DNA of 64,000 nucleotides from the NCBI GenBank assembly GCA_036488815.1, contig DASXGX010000162.1:1-64000 (forward strand), given 5' to 3'. A program made the translations under genes and the position numbers. Positions 8,038 to 16,361 of this stretch are shown piece after piece. Under the pieces are notes generated by a model, which worked only from the letters and a program-made list of their open reading frames with translations, did no database searches and had not been told where the DNA came from. Source of the DNA: Roseiarcus sp036488815 (GTDB lineage Bacteria; Pseudomonadota; Alphaproteobacteria; Rhizobiales; Beijerinckiaceae). Within the stretch, counting starts at the first letter, position 1. Each line of letters begins with the position of its first letter.

Positions 8038-10098
8038 CTACGTCCGATAAATCGCCCCGCTCAAAAACGCCGGCCAGTCGCGCTCGAAATAGGCCGGCGC
8101 GCGATCGCGGCGGCGGATCGGGCGCAGCGAACAGGCGAAGCCTTCGCCCTCCCAGCGCACGACGATCTGGCGATCGCGATCCTCCTTGCGCTCGGCGCGG
8201 ACGCGGTAGTCCTGAAGCCGCCCAAGGCGCGATTGCGGCGTCGCTTCCCCCGCCGCGTCGCACAGCGCGCGGGCGCCGCGGCTGCCGCCGCCCGCTTCGA
8301 CATAGGCGTCGAGCGCCGTCAGCACCGCCTCGGAGACGAGCGCCATCTGGCGCCATTGCACGGCCTTGTCGGCCTGGTCGGGGCGCGCGAGGCGCACGCC
8401 CTCCTGGCGGATGCGCGCGTTGAGGGCGCGGGCGCCTTCGAGCGCGCTCCTGACCCCCTCGCGCGTGCAGATGAAGCCGGCGTGATCGCTCATGCGCGCC
8501 TGCACCTCGCGCTCGATGTCGCGCGGCGCGAGGCCGCCGTCTTCGCGCAAGCCTGCGAGGAGCGCGGCGAGGCCGCTTTCGATCGCTTCGATTGGCGTCT
8601 CGGCGCCGAGCGCGCGCCGGCTCGCCGCGATGTGCTCGGCGCAGCGCAGGCCGAACACCTGACCGGCATTGAGCGCCGCGCCGCCCGGACGCGTCACGCC
8701 ATGCGTTCCCGCGGCTTCGCCCGCCGCGTAGCAACCCGCGAGGCTCGACCGGCCCCAGACGTCGACGGCGACGCCGCCATTCATGTGCTGATTGTTGACG
8801 GCGAACGCCAACGGATCGCGCGTGATGTCCTTCTTGTAGCGTTTGTAGAGTTCGATCGCGAGCGGGTTCATGCGCTTCAGCCGCTCGATCGGCATGGAGA
8901 GCAGCGCTTCGTTGTTGGCGAGGTAAGCGTGAACGTCCGCGTCGAGCCGTTCGAGCGAGAAAGGCGCGTCTCCAGGCACGGACTCGGGGTTGCGGTTGAA
9001 GTCCATCAGCACCGTGCGCCCGGCCTGCGTCTCGCGAAAAATCGCGAGATCGACCAAGCTCGAACCGAAGTCGAGCATACGCGTCGCATGGAAGGGCCAT
9101 TGGTAGCCCTTGCGAAAGACGTTGGAGGCGAGCTCCTGCGTAGTGCGATAATAGTCGGCGAGGAAATTGATCTCGCGCCCGTCCGCGCCGCGCGAGTAAA
9201 TGTAGGGCATCGCCTGCGCATAGGTGCCGGAGAGGTTCCAGGGAAAGCCTTCGCGCCGCGTGCCGATACCGAACTGGCTTTCGGTGAGGTTCACCGTCTC
9301 GACGCCGGCTTCGAGCGCGAGCCCGAGCGAACCGAAGCAATGCTTGGGGTAGACGCTGTCGCGATAAAGTTCGCCCGGGCCGCCGGCGGCGAGCACCAGC
9401 GCATCGCAGAGGAAGACGACGAACCCGAGCGGGTTGTCGGGCGAGCGCGCGCGGGCGCCGATCGCGATGACGCCGACGGCGCGGCGCGGCGGCCCCTCCT
9501 CGACGAGGATGCGCACGCCGACCGTGCGGTTGAACACGGGAACGCCGAGACGCGCCGCCTCCTCCGCGAGCGCCTTCACCATCAGGCGCGACGTGCGCGG
9601 GCCGCAACTCGTGGCGCGGCCGGCTTCGTCGTGGTCGGTCTTGTAGCGCAGGGCGCCGCCGAGCCGGTCCTGAGGGATCCGCAGACCCATGAACTGCAGC
9701 GACGCCAGAGCGCGCAGCGAGCCGACGGCCTCGACATAGGCGGTGTCCTCGTCCATCGCGCCGCCGGCCCCAAGCGCCGCAGCGAGCGCGTCGAAGTCAT
9801 CGCCTCGGCCCGAATTGCTGGCGGTGTGCAGCGTCTGCTTGTCGGAGCCGGAGCAGGCGGACGTGCCGCCGTAAACCAATTGCGTGGCGACGAGCACGTC
9901 GACGCCCCGCCGCTTCATCTCGACGGCGGCGCGCAGGCCCGCGGCGCCGCTGCCGAGCACAAGCGCCTCGCAGCGGTGGACCGGCAGCGTCGCGTCCAGC
10001 ACGCGCAGGCTCTCATGGGAAGGGCGGCCGGCGGGCGGCCGCGGCATTGCGACGTCCGTCAGGGCGTCGAGAACGGACTGCGCAAGCGGTTCGACCAC
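8038..10098 (-). CDS. FAD-dependent oxidoreductase, fumarate reductase/succinate dehydrogenase flavoprotein-like
   Basis: 686 residues from a GTG at 10098, chosen because GGGAGGAAA lies 6 bases upstream; an ATG at 10203 lacks such a site and would run through the operator. The Rossmann motif VLGSGAAGLRAA is near residue 35. The protein carries YKTDHDEAGRATSCGPRTSR and, near the middle, HMNGGVAVD and GAALNAGQVFGLRCAEHI, the layout of FrdA/SdhA/AprA-type flavoproteins. No membrane anchor or ferredoxin partner is adjacent. It is divergent from the LacI gene across two LacI-type operators, so it probably belongs to that regulon and oxidises or reduces an intermediate of the pathway. The substrate is unknown. 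Confidence 0.8.
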   Translation of the reverse strand: MVEPLAQSVLDALTDVAMPRPPAGRPSHESLRVLDATLPVHRCEALVLGSGAAGLRAAVEMKRRGVDVLVATQLVYGGTSACSGSDKQTLHTASNSGRGDDFDALAAALGAGGAMDEDTAYVEAVGSLRALASLQFMGLRIPQDRLGGALRYKTDHDEAGRATSCGPRTSRLMVKALAEEAARLGVPVFNRTVGVRILVEEGPPRRAVGVIAIGARARSPDNPLGFVVFLCDALVLAAGGPGELYRDSVYPKHCFGSLGLALEAGVETVNLTESQFGIGTRREGFPWNLSGTYAQAMPYIYSRGADGREINFLADYYRTTQELASNVFRKGYQWPFHATRMLDFGSSLVDLAIFRETQAGRTVLMDFNRNPESVPGDAPFSLERLDADVHAYLANNEALLSMPIERLKRMNPLAIELYKRYKKDITRDPLAFAVNNQHMNGGVAVDVWGRSSLAGCYAAGEAAGTHGVTRPGGAALNAGQVFGLRCAEHIAASRRALGAETPIEAIESGLAALLAGLREDGGLAPRDIEREVQARMSDHAGFICTREGVRSALEGARALNARIRQEGVRLARPDQADKAVQWRQMALVSEAVLTALDAYVEAGGGSRGARALCDAAGEATPQSRLGRLQDYRVRAERKEDRDRQIVVRWEGEGFACSLRPIRRRDRAPAYFERDWPAFLSGAIYRT

Positions 10099-10157
10099 GC
10101 GCAATTTCCTCCCACCATTCGAGTTGACGAACGCTTGGTGTTGGGCTAGCGATAATT

Positions 10158-10169
10158 TGTCACGTTCCA
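10158..10169. promoter_or_regulatory. LacI-type operator, imperfect copy
   Basis: TGTCACGTTCCA matches the perfect site at 10246-10257 in 10 of 12 positions and shares the central CG. It lies 59 bases upstream of the flavoprotein GTG. The two centres are 88 bp apart, a distance compatible with looping. Confidence 0.5.
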
Positions 10170-10245
10170 AAAAACAAGGCTTGGGTGACGCGACGCCCCG
10201 CATTTTGCAGTGCGGCGGCGCGGCTCTCAGGCGAACCAGAATAAG

Positions 10246-10257
10246 TGGAACGTTCCA
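10246..10257. promoter_or_regulatory. LacI-type operator, perfect 12-bp palindrome
   Basis: TGGAACGTTCCA is a perfect palindrome with the central CG expected of LacI-family operators. It sits 17 bases before the start of the LacI gene and in the divergent promoter region, so autoregulation and control of the flavoprotein are likely. Confidence 0.6.
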
Positions 10258-10274
10258 AGATCAGGGCGGAAGCA

Positions 10275-11342
10275 ATGGCCGAGTCGGGCGACAGGGAGGA
10301 GGGCGGCGAGCGTGGCGAACGCGTCACGATCGTCGACGTCGCCCGTCGCGCCGGCGTCTCGAAATCCACCGTCTCCCTCGTTCTCGCCGGCAGCGCCCTC
10401 GTCGCCGAGCCGACGCGCGAGCGCGTCAGCCGCGCGATGCGCGCGCTCGGCTACGTCTACCATCGCGGCGCGGCGAGCTTGCGCGCAGCCTCTTCCGACT
10501 TCGTCGGCATGGTGATCAGCGACCTCACCAACCCCTTCTTCGCCGAACTCGCCGTCGGCATCGAAGACGCGCTCTACAAGCTCGGCTTCACGCCGATCCT
10601 CGCCAACACCAACGAGAACCCCGAGCGCCAAGCGCAAGTGCTGCGCTCGCTGCGCGAGCACAACGTCGCCGGCATCATCATGAGCCCGGCGCGCGGCAGC
10701 AGCGCGTGGACGCTGGCGCAGCAGTGGCCGCCGTCGATTCCCGCCGTTCTTACGATGCGGCGCATGGTCGGCAGCCCCCTGCCCTACATCGGCCCCGACA
10801 ATCGCAAGGGCGCGCGCGATTCCGTCGAGCATCTGCTGCGCCTAGGCCATCGCCGGATCGCCTATCTCGGCGGCGACGGCAGCATGTCGACCCAGCAAGA
10901 GCGGGTCGAAGGCTGGCGCGACGCCTTGAACGGCTGGGGCATTCCGGTGAACGATTCGCTCATCATTGAATCCGCGCCGACGCGGCCGGGCGGCCGCGAA
11001 GCGATCGAGCGCGTTCTCGCCTCGGCGGCGCCGCCGACTGCGGTTGTCTGTTACAACGACATCGTCGCCATGGGCGCGACGCGCGCCCTCACCGAGCGCG
11101 CAATCCTTCCCGGCCGCGACATCGCCGTGGTCGGCTTCGACGACATCGCCGAGGCCGAACACAATGCGCCGCCGTTGACAACCGTGAACGCCGACACCCG
11201 CGAGATGGGTCAGCGCTGCGCGGAAAGCCTGCTCGGCCTCATCCGCCGCGAAGATCCCGCCGGCCTGTCCTTCGCAGGCGTGGCGCGTCTCGTCGTGCGC
11301 GAAAGCTGCGGCGCCGGGCGACAAGACAGGAGAGCCTCATGA
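10275..11342 (+). CDS. LacI family transcriptional regulator
   Basis: 355 residues with an N-terminal LacI headpiece: VTIVDVARRAGVSKSTVSLV at about 17-36, then VAEPTRERVSRAMRALGYVY. The periplasmic-binding-protein-like effector domain follows (VGMVISDLTNPFFAEL, PYIGPDNRKGARDSVEHL, VVCYNDIVAMGATRAL, VVGFDDIAEAEHNAPPLTT). The start is the ATG at 10275; an in-frame GTG at 10245 would put the operator inside the gene. The stop overlaps the Gfo/Idh start (ATGA), so the regulator heads the catabolic operon. Expected role: repression relieved by a sugar or polyol effector. Confidence 0.9.
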   Translation: MAESGDREEGGERGERVTIVDVARRAGVSKSTVSLVLAGSALVAEPTRERVSRAMRALGYVYHRGAASLRAASSDFVGMVISDLTNPFFAELAVGIEDALYKLGFTPILANTNENPERQAQVLRSLREHNVAGIIMSPARGSSAWTLAQQWPPSIPAVLTMRRMVGSPLPYIGPDNRKGARDSVEHLLRLGHRRIAYLGGDGSMSTQQERVEGWRDALNGWGIPVNDSLIIESAPTRPGGREAIERVLASAAPPTAVVCYNDIVAMGATRALTERAILPGRDIAVVGFDDIAEAEHNAPPLTTVNADTREMGQRCAESLLGLIRREDPAGLSFAGVARLVVRESCGAGRQDRRAS

Positions 11343-12349
11343 GCCTTCCCCTTCGCTGGGGCCTGATCGGCGCCAGCACCATCGCCGCGCAACACATGAT
11401 CGGCGCGATGCGCGCCAACGGCGGCCACGTCGAATCCGTGATGAGCGCCAGCCCCGAGCGCGCCCAGGCCTTCGCGGCGGCGCACGGGATCGCGCGAGCG
11501 AGCGACGACCTCGAAAGCTTCGTCGCCGATCCGAACATCGACGCGGTCTACATCTCGACCACCAACGAATTGCACCGCGACCAGCTCTTCGCCGCGGCGA
11601 AAGCGGGCAAGCACGTGCTCTGCGAGAAGCCGCTCGCGCTCAACCTCGCCGACGCGCGCGCGATGGTCGCCGCCTGCACGCAAGCGGGCGTCGTGATGGG
11701 CACCAACCATCACTTGCGCAACGCCGCCACCCACCGGGAGATGCGCGCCGCGATCAAGGACGGGCGCATCGGCAAGCCGCTGTTTGCGCGCGTCTTCCAC
11801 GCGGTCTACCTGCCCGCCAATCTGCAGGGTTGGCGCATCAACGCGCCGCTAGCGGGCGGCGGCGCCGCGCTCGACATCACCGTGCACGACGCCGACACGC
11901 TGCGCTTCGTGCTCGACGACGAGCCGCAGCGCGTCGCGGCGATGGTCTCGCGCGCCGGCATGAGCGCGGAAGGTCTGGAAGACGGCGTGATGGGCGTCAT
12001 TCGCTTTTCGAGCGGCCTGATCGCTCAGTTCCACGACGCCTTCACAACCCGTTATGCGACGACCGGCTTCGAAGTGCACGGCGAAGACGGTTCGCTGATC
12101 GGACGCGACTGCATGACCCAGGCGCCCGCTGGCGACGTGCTGCTGCGCAATGCGGACGGCGAACAGTTGCTGCCGATCGATCACGAGGATCTCTACGTGC
12201 GCTCGGTGCGGCTGTTCCAGGACGCCGCATCCGGCATGGGAACGCCGGCGGCGACCGGCGACGACGGCGTGCGCTCGCTGGCCGTCGCGCTGGCGGCGCT
12301 GGAGGCGGCTCGTTCGGGCCGCGAAACTGCGATCGACAGCGAAAGCTGA
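11339..12349 (+). CDS. Gfo/Idh/MocA family NAD(P)-dependent oxidoreductase
   Basis: 336 residues. The N-terminal Rossmann fold opens with WGLIGASTIA, followed by ISTTNELHRDQ and the family signature CEKPLALN, whose Lys is a catalytic residue. The C-terminal domain has GGGAALDITVHDADTLRFVL, which holds the Asp/His of the active site. Members oxidise hydroxyls of sugars or cyclitols (glucose, inositol, 1,5-anhydro sugars, glycosides). It is translationally coupled to the LacI gene and is the first catabolic enzyme of the operon, which points to a carbohydrate-like substrate. Confidence 0.88.
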   Translation: MSLPLRWGLIGASTIAAQHMIGAMRANGGHVESVMSASPERAQAFAAAHGIARASDDLESFVADPNIDAVYISTTNELHRDQLFAAAKAGKHVLCEKPLALNLADARAMVAACTQAGVVMGTNHHLRNAATHREMRAAIKDGRIGKPLFARVFHAVYLPANLQGWRINAPLAGGGAALDITVHDADTLRFVLDDEPQRVAAMVSRAGMSAEGLEDGVMGVIRFSSGLIAQFHDAFTTRYATTGFEVHGEDGSLIGRDCMTQAPAGDVLLRNADGEQLLPIDHEDLYVRSVRLFQDAASGMGTPAATGDDGVRSLAVALAALEAARSGRETAIDSES

Positions 12350-12358
12350 GGCGCCGAC

Positions 12359-13960
12359 ATGCCCAGACCCCGCGTCCTCTCCGCCGCCGAGGCGGCCCGG
12401 CTGATCCCCGACGGCGCGGTCGTCACCGTGTCCTCGTCCTCGGGCCTCGGCTGCCCGGATGCGGTGCTGGCGGCGGTCGGCGAGCGCTTCGACGGAGAAG
12501 GCCATCCCCGCAACATCACGACGCTTCACCCCATCGCCGCCGGCGACATGTGGGGGGTCAAGGGGGTCGACCACATCGCCAAGGCGGGGTGCCTCGCGCG
12601 GGTGATCGCGGGCTCATACCCCTCCGGCCCGTCCTCCGCCGAGCCGCCGCTGATCTGGAAGATGATCGGCGACGACGCGATTCCCGCCTACAACGTGCCG
12701 TCGGGCATCCTCTTCGACATGCACCGCGAGGCGGCCGCCAAGCGACCCGGCGTGCTGACGAAGGTGGGCATGGACACGTTCGTCGATCCCGAGCGCGAGG
12801 GCTGCGCGATGAACGCGAAGGCGCGCGCCGCGCCGATCGTCTCGCGCGTGCGCTTCGCCGACGACGATTGGCTTTTCTTTCCCTCCATCGCCCCCGATGT
12901 CGCGATCATCCGCGCGACGACGGCGGACGAGCGCGGCAATCTCTCCTATGAGCATGAGGGCGGCATTCTCGGACCGCTCGATCAGGCGCTTGCCGTTCGC
13001 AACAACGGCGGCGTCGTGATCGCGCAGGTCAAGCGCCTCGCCGCGGCGGGCAGCTTGCGCCCGCACGATGTCGTCGTGCCGGGCGTCCTGGTCGACGCGA
13101 TCGTCGTTGCGCCCGACCAGTTGCAGACGACGCATACGCCCTACGAGCCGGCGATCTCGGGCGAGATCTTCCGCCCGCTCTCCTCCTTCAAAACGCCGCC
13201 GTTCGGCGTCGCCAAGGTGATCGCGCGGCGCGTCGCCCAGGAGTTGCGCGACGGCGACGCGGTCAACATCGGCTTCGGCATCTCCGCCAACGTGCCGCGC
13301 ATCCTCATCGAGGAAGGGCGCCACGGCGCCGTCACTTGGGTGATCGAGCAAGGCGCGGTCGGCGGCGTTCCCCTGCTCGACTTCCAGTTCGGCTGCGCCT
13401 CCAACGCGGAGGCGATCGTGCAGTCGCCGCACCAGTTCACCTATTTCCAGGGCGCCGGCTTCGACATGTCGCTGCTCTCCTTCCTGCAGATCGACCGCGG
13501 CGGCTCGGTCAACGTCTCCAGGCTTGGCGCGCGGCCGCATGTGACGGCGGGCGCAGGCGGCTTCGTCGACATCACCGCCCGGGCGAAGAAGATCGTGTTC
13601 TCCGGCTATTTCACCGCCGGCGCCGGTCTCGACGTCGTCGACAGCGCGCTCGCCATCGCCAGAGAAGGCAAGGTGAAGAAGCTGGTCGAGGAGGTCGAAC
13701 AGGTCTCCTTCTCCGGCCCGCGCGCCGTCGCGCAGGGTCAGGAGATCGTCTATGTCACCGAGCGCTGCGTGATGCGTCTCGAGCCCGAGGGCGTGACGGT
13801 CACCGAGCTCGCCCCGGGCGTCGACTTCGAGCGCGACGTCCTCGCGCAAGCGCAGTTTCCGCTGCGCGTCGCCGACACCCTCACGACGATGGACGCCAAG
13901 CTGTTCCATCCCGAGCCAATCGGCCTGACGCTGCGCCCAGCACGGGAGCACGCGCGATGA
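12359..13960 (+). CDS. acyl-CoA:carboxylate CoA-transferase (family I, fused alpha-beta)
   Basis: 533 residues: an alpha half from about 1-240 and a beta half from about 265-490, as in propionate/acetate CoA-transferases. The catalytic Glu is probably residue 330 in VTWVIEQGAVGG, the E-x-G motif that carries the enzyme-CoA thioester in family I. The C-terminus includes PGVDFERDVLAQ and FPLRVADTL, usual in this family. It overlaps the next gene, a crotonase, by 4 bases. Activation of a carboxylic acid to its CoA ester is inferred; a catabolic acid produced by the oxidoreductases nearby is a natural substrate. Confidence 0.85.
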   Translation: MPRPRVLSAAEAARLIPDGAVVTVSSSSGLGCPDAVLAAVGERFDGEGHPRNITTLHPIAAGDMWGVKGVDHIAKAGCLARVIAGSYPSGPSSAEPPLIWKMIGDDAIPAYNVPSGILFDMHREAAAKRPGVLTKVGMDTFVDPEREGCAMNAKARAAPIVSRVRFADDDWLFFPSIAPDVAIIRATTADERGNLSYEHEGGILGPLDQALAVRNNGGVVIAQVKRLAAAGSLRPHDVVVPGVLVDAIVVAPDQLQTTHTPYEPAISGEIFRPLSSFKTPPFGVAKVIARRVAQELRDGDAVNIGFGISANVPRILIEEGRHGAVTWVIEQGAVGGVPLLDFQFGCASNAEAIVQSPHQFTYFQGAGFDMSLLSFLQIDRGGSVNVSRLGARPHVTAGAGGFVDITARAKKIVFSGYFTAGAGLDVVDSALAIAREGKVKKLVEEVEQVSFSGPRAVAQGQEIVYVTERCVMRLEPEGVTVTELAPGVDFERDVLAQAQFPLRVADTLTTMDAKLFHPEPIGLTLRPAREHAR

Positions 13961-14730
13961 GCCCGCATGTCTCGCTGACCTTCGAGGGGCCGCTGGCGCG
14001 CCTGGCGCTGACCCGCGCCGACAAGCTCAATGCGCTCGACCGCGCAATGATCGTCGCGCTCGCCGACGCCGCGCGCGCGATCGACGAGGCTGCCGACGTG
14101 CGCGTCGCGATCCTGAGCGGCGATGGCAAGGCGTTTTGCGCCGGCGGCGACATCGCCGCCTGGAGCGGCCTGCCGCCGCTCGAGATGTGGCGCGACTGGA
14201 CCCGCCTGGGCCACCGCGCTTTCGAGGCCTTGGCGCGGCTGCGCGTCCCGCTGATCGCGGCGGTGACCGGGCACGCCTTCGGCGGCGGACTGGAACTGGC
14301 GGCGGTCGCCGACATCCGCGTCGCCGAATCGGGCGTCAAGCTCGGCCTGCCGGAGACGGGCCTCGGTATGGCGCCGGGCTGGTCGGGCACGCAGCGGCTG
14401 GTGCGCCGCTTCGGCGCCTCGGTCGTGCGGCGCATGGCGCTTGGCGGCACGCTCTTCACGGCGCAGGAAGCGCTGGAGGCCGGCCTCGTCGATGAGGTCG
14501 TCGCGCCCGGCGAAGGGCTCAAGCGCGCCGAGGCGATCGCCGCCGACGTCGCCAGGCGCGGTCCGGTCGCGGTGCAGATCGTCAAAGCCATGATCAACGC
14601 CGCCGAGGGCGAGGACACGGACGCGCCGATCGAGGGCCTTGCGGGCGCGCTCACCGCGACCACCGAGGACCTCGTCGAGGGCGTCGCCGCATTTCGCGGC
14701 AAGCGGCCCGCCACGTTTTCGGGTCGGTAA
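13957..14730 (+). CDS. enoyl-CoA hydratase/isomerase family protein
   Basis: 257 residues with the crotonase fold: LTRADKLNALDRAM at about 18-31, FCAGGDIAAW and GHAFGGGLELAAVADIRVAE forming the oxyanion hole, then KLGLPETGLGMAPGWSGTQRL. Both glutamates of true hydratases (in GGGLELA and in LPETG) are present, so hydration of an enoyl-CoA is possible. The ATG start overlaps the CoA-transferase stop (ATGA). Only this beta-oxidation-like step is encoded here; no acyl-CoA dehydrogenase or thiolase is adjacent. Confidence 0.88.
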   Translation: MSPHVSLTFEGPLARLALTRADKLNALDRAMIVALADAARAIDEAADVRVAILSGDGKAFCAGGDIAAWSGLPPLEMWRDWTRLGHRAFEALARLRVPLIAAVTGHAFGGGLELAAVADIRVAESGVKLGLPETGLGMAPGWSGTQRLVRRFGASVVRRMALGGTLFTAQEALEAGLVDEVVAPGEGLKRAEAIAADVARRGPVAVQIVKAMINAAEGEDTDAPIEGLAGALTATTEDLVEGVAAFRGKRPATFSGR

Positions 14731-14742
14731 GGGGGACAAACG

Positions 14743-16278
14743 ATGAATCAACAAGCTCCGATCCCGCTCGACAGCGGCCGCCTCGCCGATGCGCTCGCCC
14801 GCTTTCCGCGCGACCGCGCGATGTGGATCGACGGGCGCGAGGACAGGGGAAGCGGCGAGACGATCGCCCGCTTGAGCCCGGCGCACGGGGCCCTCGTCAC
14901 CCGCGTTCCGCGCGGCGGCGCGAGCGACGTCGACCGGGCGGCCGCCGCCGCGCGCCGCGCCTTCGATGAAGGCTCCTGGCCCCGCGCGACCGCCTCCGAG
15001 CGCTCGCGTCTGCTGCTCAAGACGGCCGATCTGATCGACCGCGACCGCGAGACCCTGGCCCTGCTCGATACGCTCGAATCCGGCAAGCCGATCGTCCAGG
15101 CGCGCTCCGAGATCGAGGGCGCGGCCGACATCTGGCGTTACGCCGCCGCGCTCGCCCGCGACCTGCACGGCGAGAGCTACGCTTCGCTTGGGGCCGACCG
15201 TTTGGGCTTCGTGCTGCGGGAGCCGATCGGCGTCGTGTCCATCGTGACGCCCTGGAACTTCCCGCTGCTGATCGTCTCGCAGAAGCTCCCCTTCGCGCTC
15301 GCCGCCGGTTGCACGTGCGTCGTCAAGCCGAGCGAGATGACCTCGGCCTCGACGCTGCATCTCGCCGGCCTGCTGGCCGAGGCCGGCCTGCCGGCGGGCG
15401 TCTGCAATGTCGTGACCGGTTATGGACCGGAGGTGGGCGCGCCGATGACGACCGACCCGCGCGTCGACATGATCTCCTTCACCGGCTCGACCGCGGTCGG
15501 CCGCGCGGCCATGGCGGCGGCTTCGGCGACGCTGAAGAAAGTGTCGATGGAGCTCGGCGGCAAGAACCCGCAGATCGTTTTCGCCGACGCCGACATGGAG
15601 GCGGCGCTCGACGCCTGCGTGTTCGGCGCCTACTTCAACGCCGGAGAATGCTGCAACGCCGGCTCGCGGCTGCTGCTGCAGCGCTCGATCGCCGGCGACT
15701 TCCTCACCGGCCTCGCCGAGCGGGCGCGCGCGGTGAAGGTCGGCGATCCGCTCGATCCCGAGACGAAAGTGGGCGCCATCATCAGCGCTGACCATCTCGC
15801 CAAGATCGAGCGCCACGTCGCGGCGGCGCGCGAGGCGGGCGCCAGCCTGCGCCACGGCGGCGAGCGGCTGTCCTCGGAAGGCCTCTTCATGGGAACGACG
15901 ATCGTCGACGCGGTCGCGCCGTCGATGGCGATCGCGCGCGAGGAGGTGTTCGGCCCCGTCGTCGTCGCGCTCGAATTCGGGACCGCCGATGAGGCGGTCG
16001 CGCTCGCCAACGACGCGACGTACGGCCTGTCGGCAAGCGTGTGGAGCCGGGACGTCGACGTGGTGATGGGCGTCGGGCGCCGGCTGCAAGCGGGCACCGT
16101 CTGGGCCAACACCTTCATGGACGGCGCGCCGGAGCTGCCGTTCGGCGGTTACAAGCAATCCGGCCTCGGGCGCGAGCTTGGCCGCCGCGCCGTCGAGGAT
16201 TACACTGAAGAAAAGACTTTCCACGTTCACAACGGTCCGCGGACGAGCTGGTGGCTGCCGGGGCGCGCCGGGGCGTGA
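14743..16278 (+). CDS. aldehyde dehydrogenase family protein
   Basis: 511 residues with all catalytic elements: VTPWNFPLLI near residue 170, the cofactor motif FTGSTAVGRA near 250, the general-base Glu in MELGGKNPQ near 270 and the nucleophile in FNAGECCNAGSR near 300-310. FGGYKQSGLGRELG closes the fold. NAD(P)-dependent oxidation of an aldehyde to an acid is expected. It lies 12 bases after the crotonase, in the LacI-headed operon, and could supply the acid that the CoA-transferase activates. Confidence 0.9.
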   Translation: MNQQAPIPLDSGRLADALARFPRDRAMWIDGREDRGSGETIARLSPAHGALVTRVPRGGASDVDRAAAAARRAFDEGSWPRATASERSRLLLKTADLIDRDRETLALLDTLESGKPIVQARSEIEGAADIWRYAAALARDLHGESYASLGADRLGFVLREPIGVVSIVTPWNFPLLIVSQKLPFALAAGCTCVVKPSEMTSASTLHLAGLLAEAGLPAGVCNVVTGYGPEVGAPMTTDPRVDMISFTGSTAVGRAAMAAASATLKKVSMELGGKNPQIVFADADMEAALDACVFGAYFNAGECCNAGSRLLLQRSIAGDFLTGLAERARAVKVGDPLDPETKVGAIISADHLAKIERHVAAAREAGASLRHGGERLSSEGLFMGTTIVDAVAPSMAIAREEVFGPVVVALEFGTADEAVALANDATYGLSASVWSRDVDVVMGVGRRLQAGTVWANTFMDGAPELPFGGYKQSGLGRELGRRAVEDYTEEKTFHVHNGPRTSWWLPGRAGA

Positions 16279-16336
16279 GTGGAGGCTGGGGCCGAATTCG
16301 GTTCCTGAAACGGCGCCGGACCGAATCCGGTGGGAG

Positions 16337-16348
16337 TGAAACGTTTTT
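16337..16348. promoter_or_regulatory. possible third LacI-type operator before the binding-protein gene
   Basis: TGAAACGTTTTT keeps the core AACGTT of the perfect site at 10246 and matches it in 8 of 12 positions. It ends 13 bases before the ATG of the solute-binding protein gene, in the 83-base gap after the aldehyde dehydrogenase. Another palindrome, CCGAATTCGG, lies at 16292-16301. Confidence 0.35.
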
Positions 16349-16361
16349 GGAAGGGTGGATT

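Noticed and set aside
8233..10149. 638-codon plus-strand frame over the flavoprotein gene
   Set aside because: Low-complexity Arg/Ala/Glu/His sequence; the minus strand encodes recognisable FAD motifs and has a good ribosome site.
13750..16230. 826-codon minus-strand frame over the hydratase and aldehyde dehydrogenase genes
   Set aside because: Spans two real genes with complete catalytic motifs on the plus strand; its own translation is repetitive Arg/Gly/Ala.
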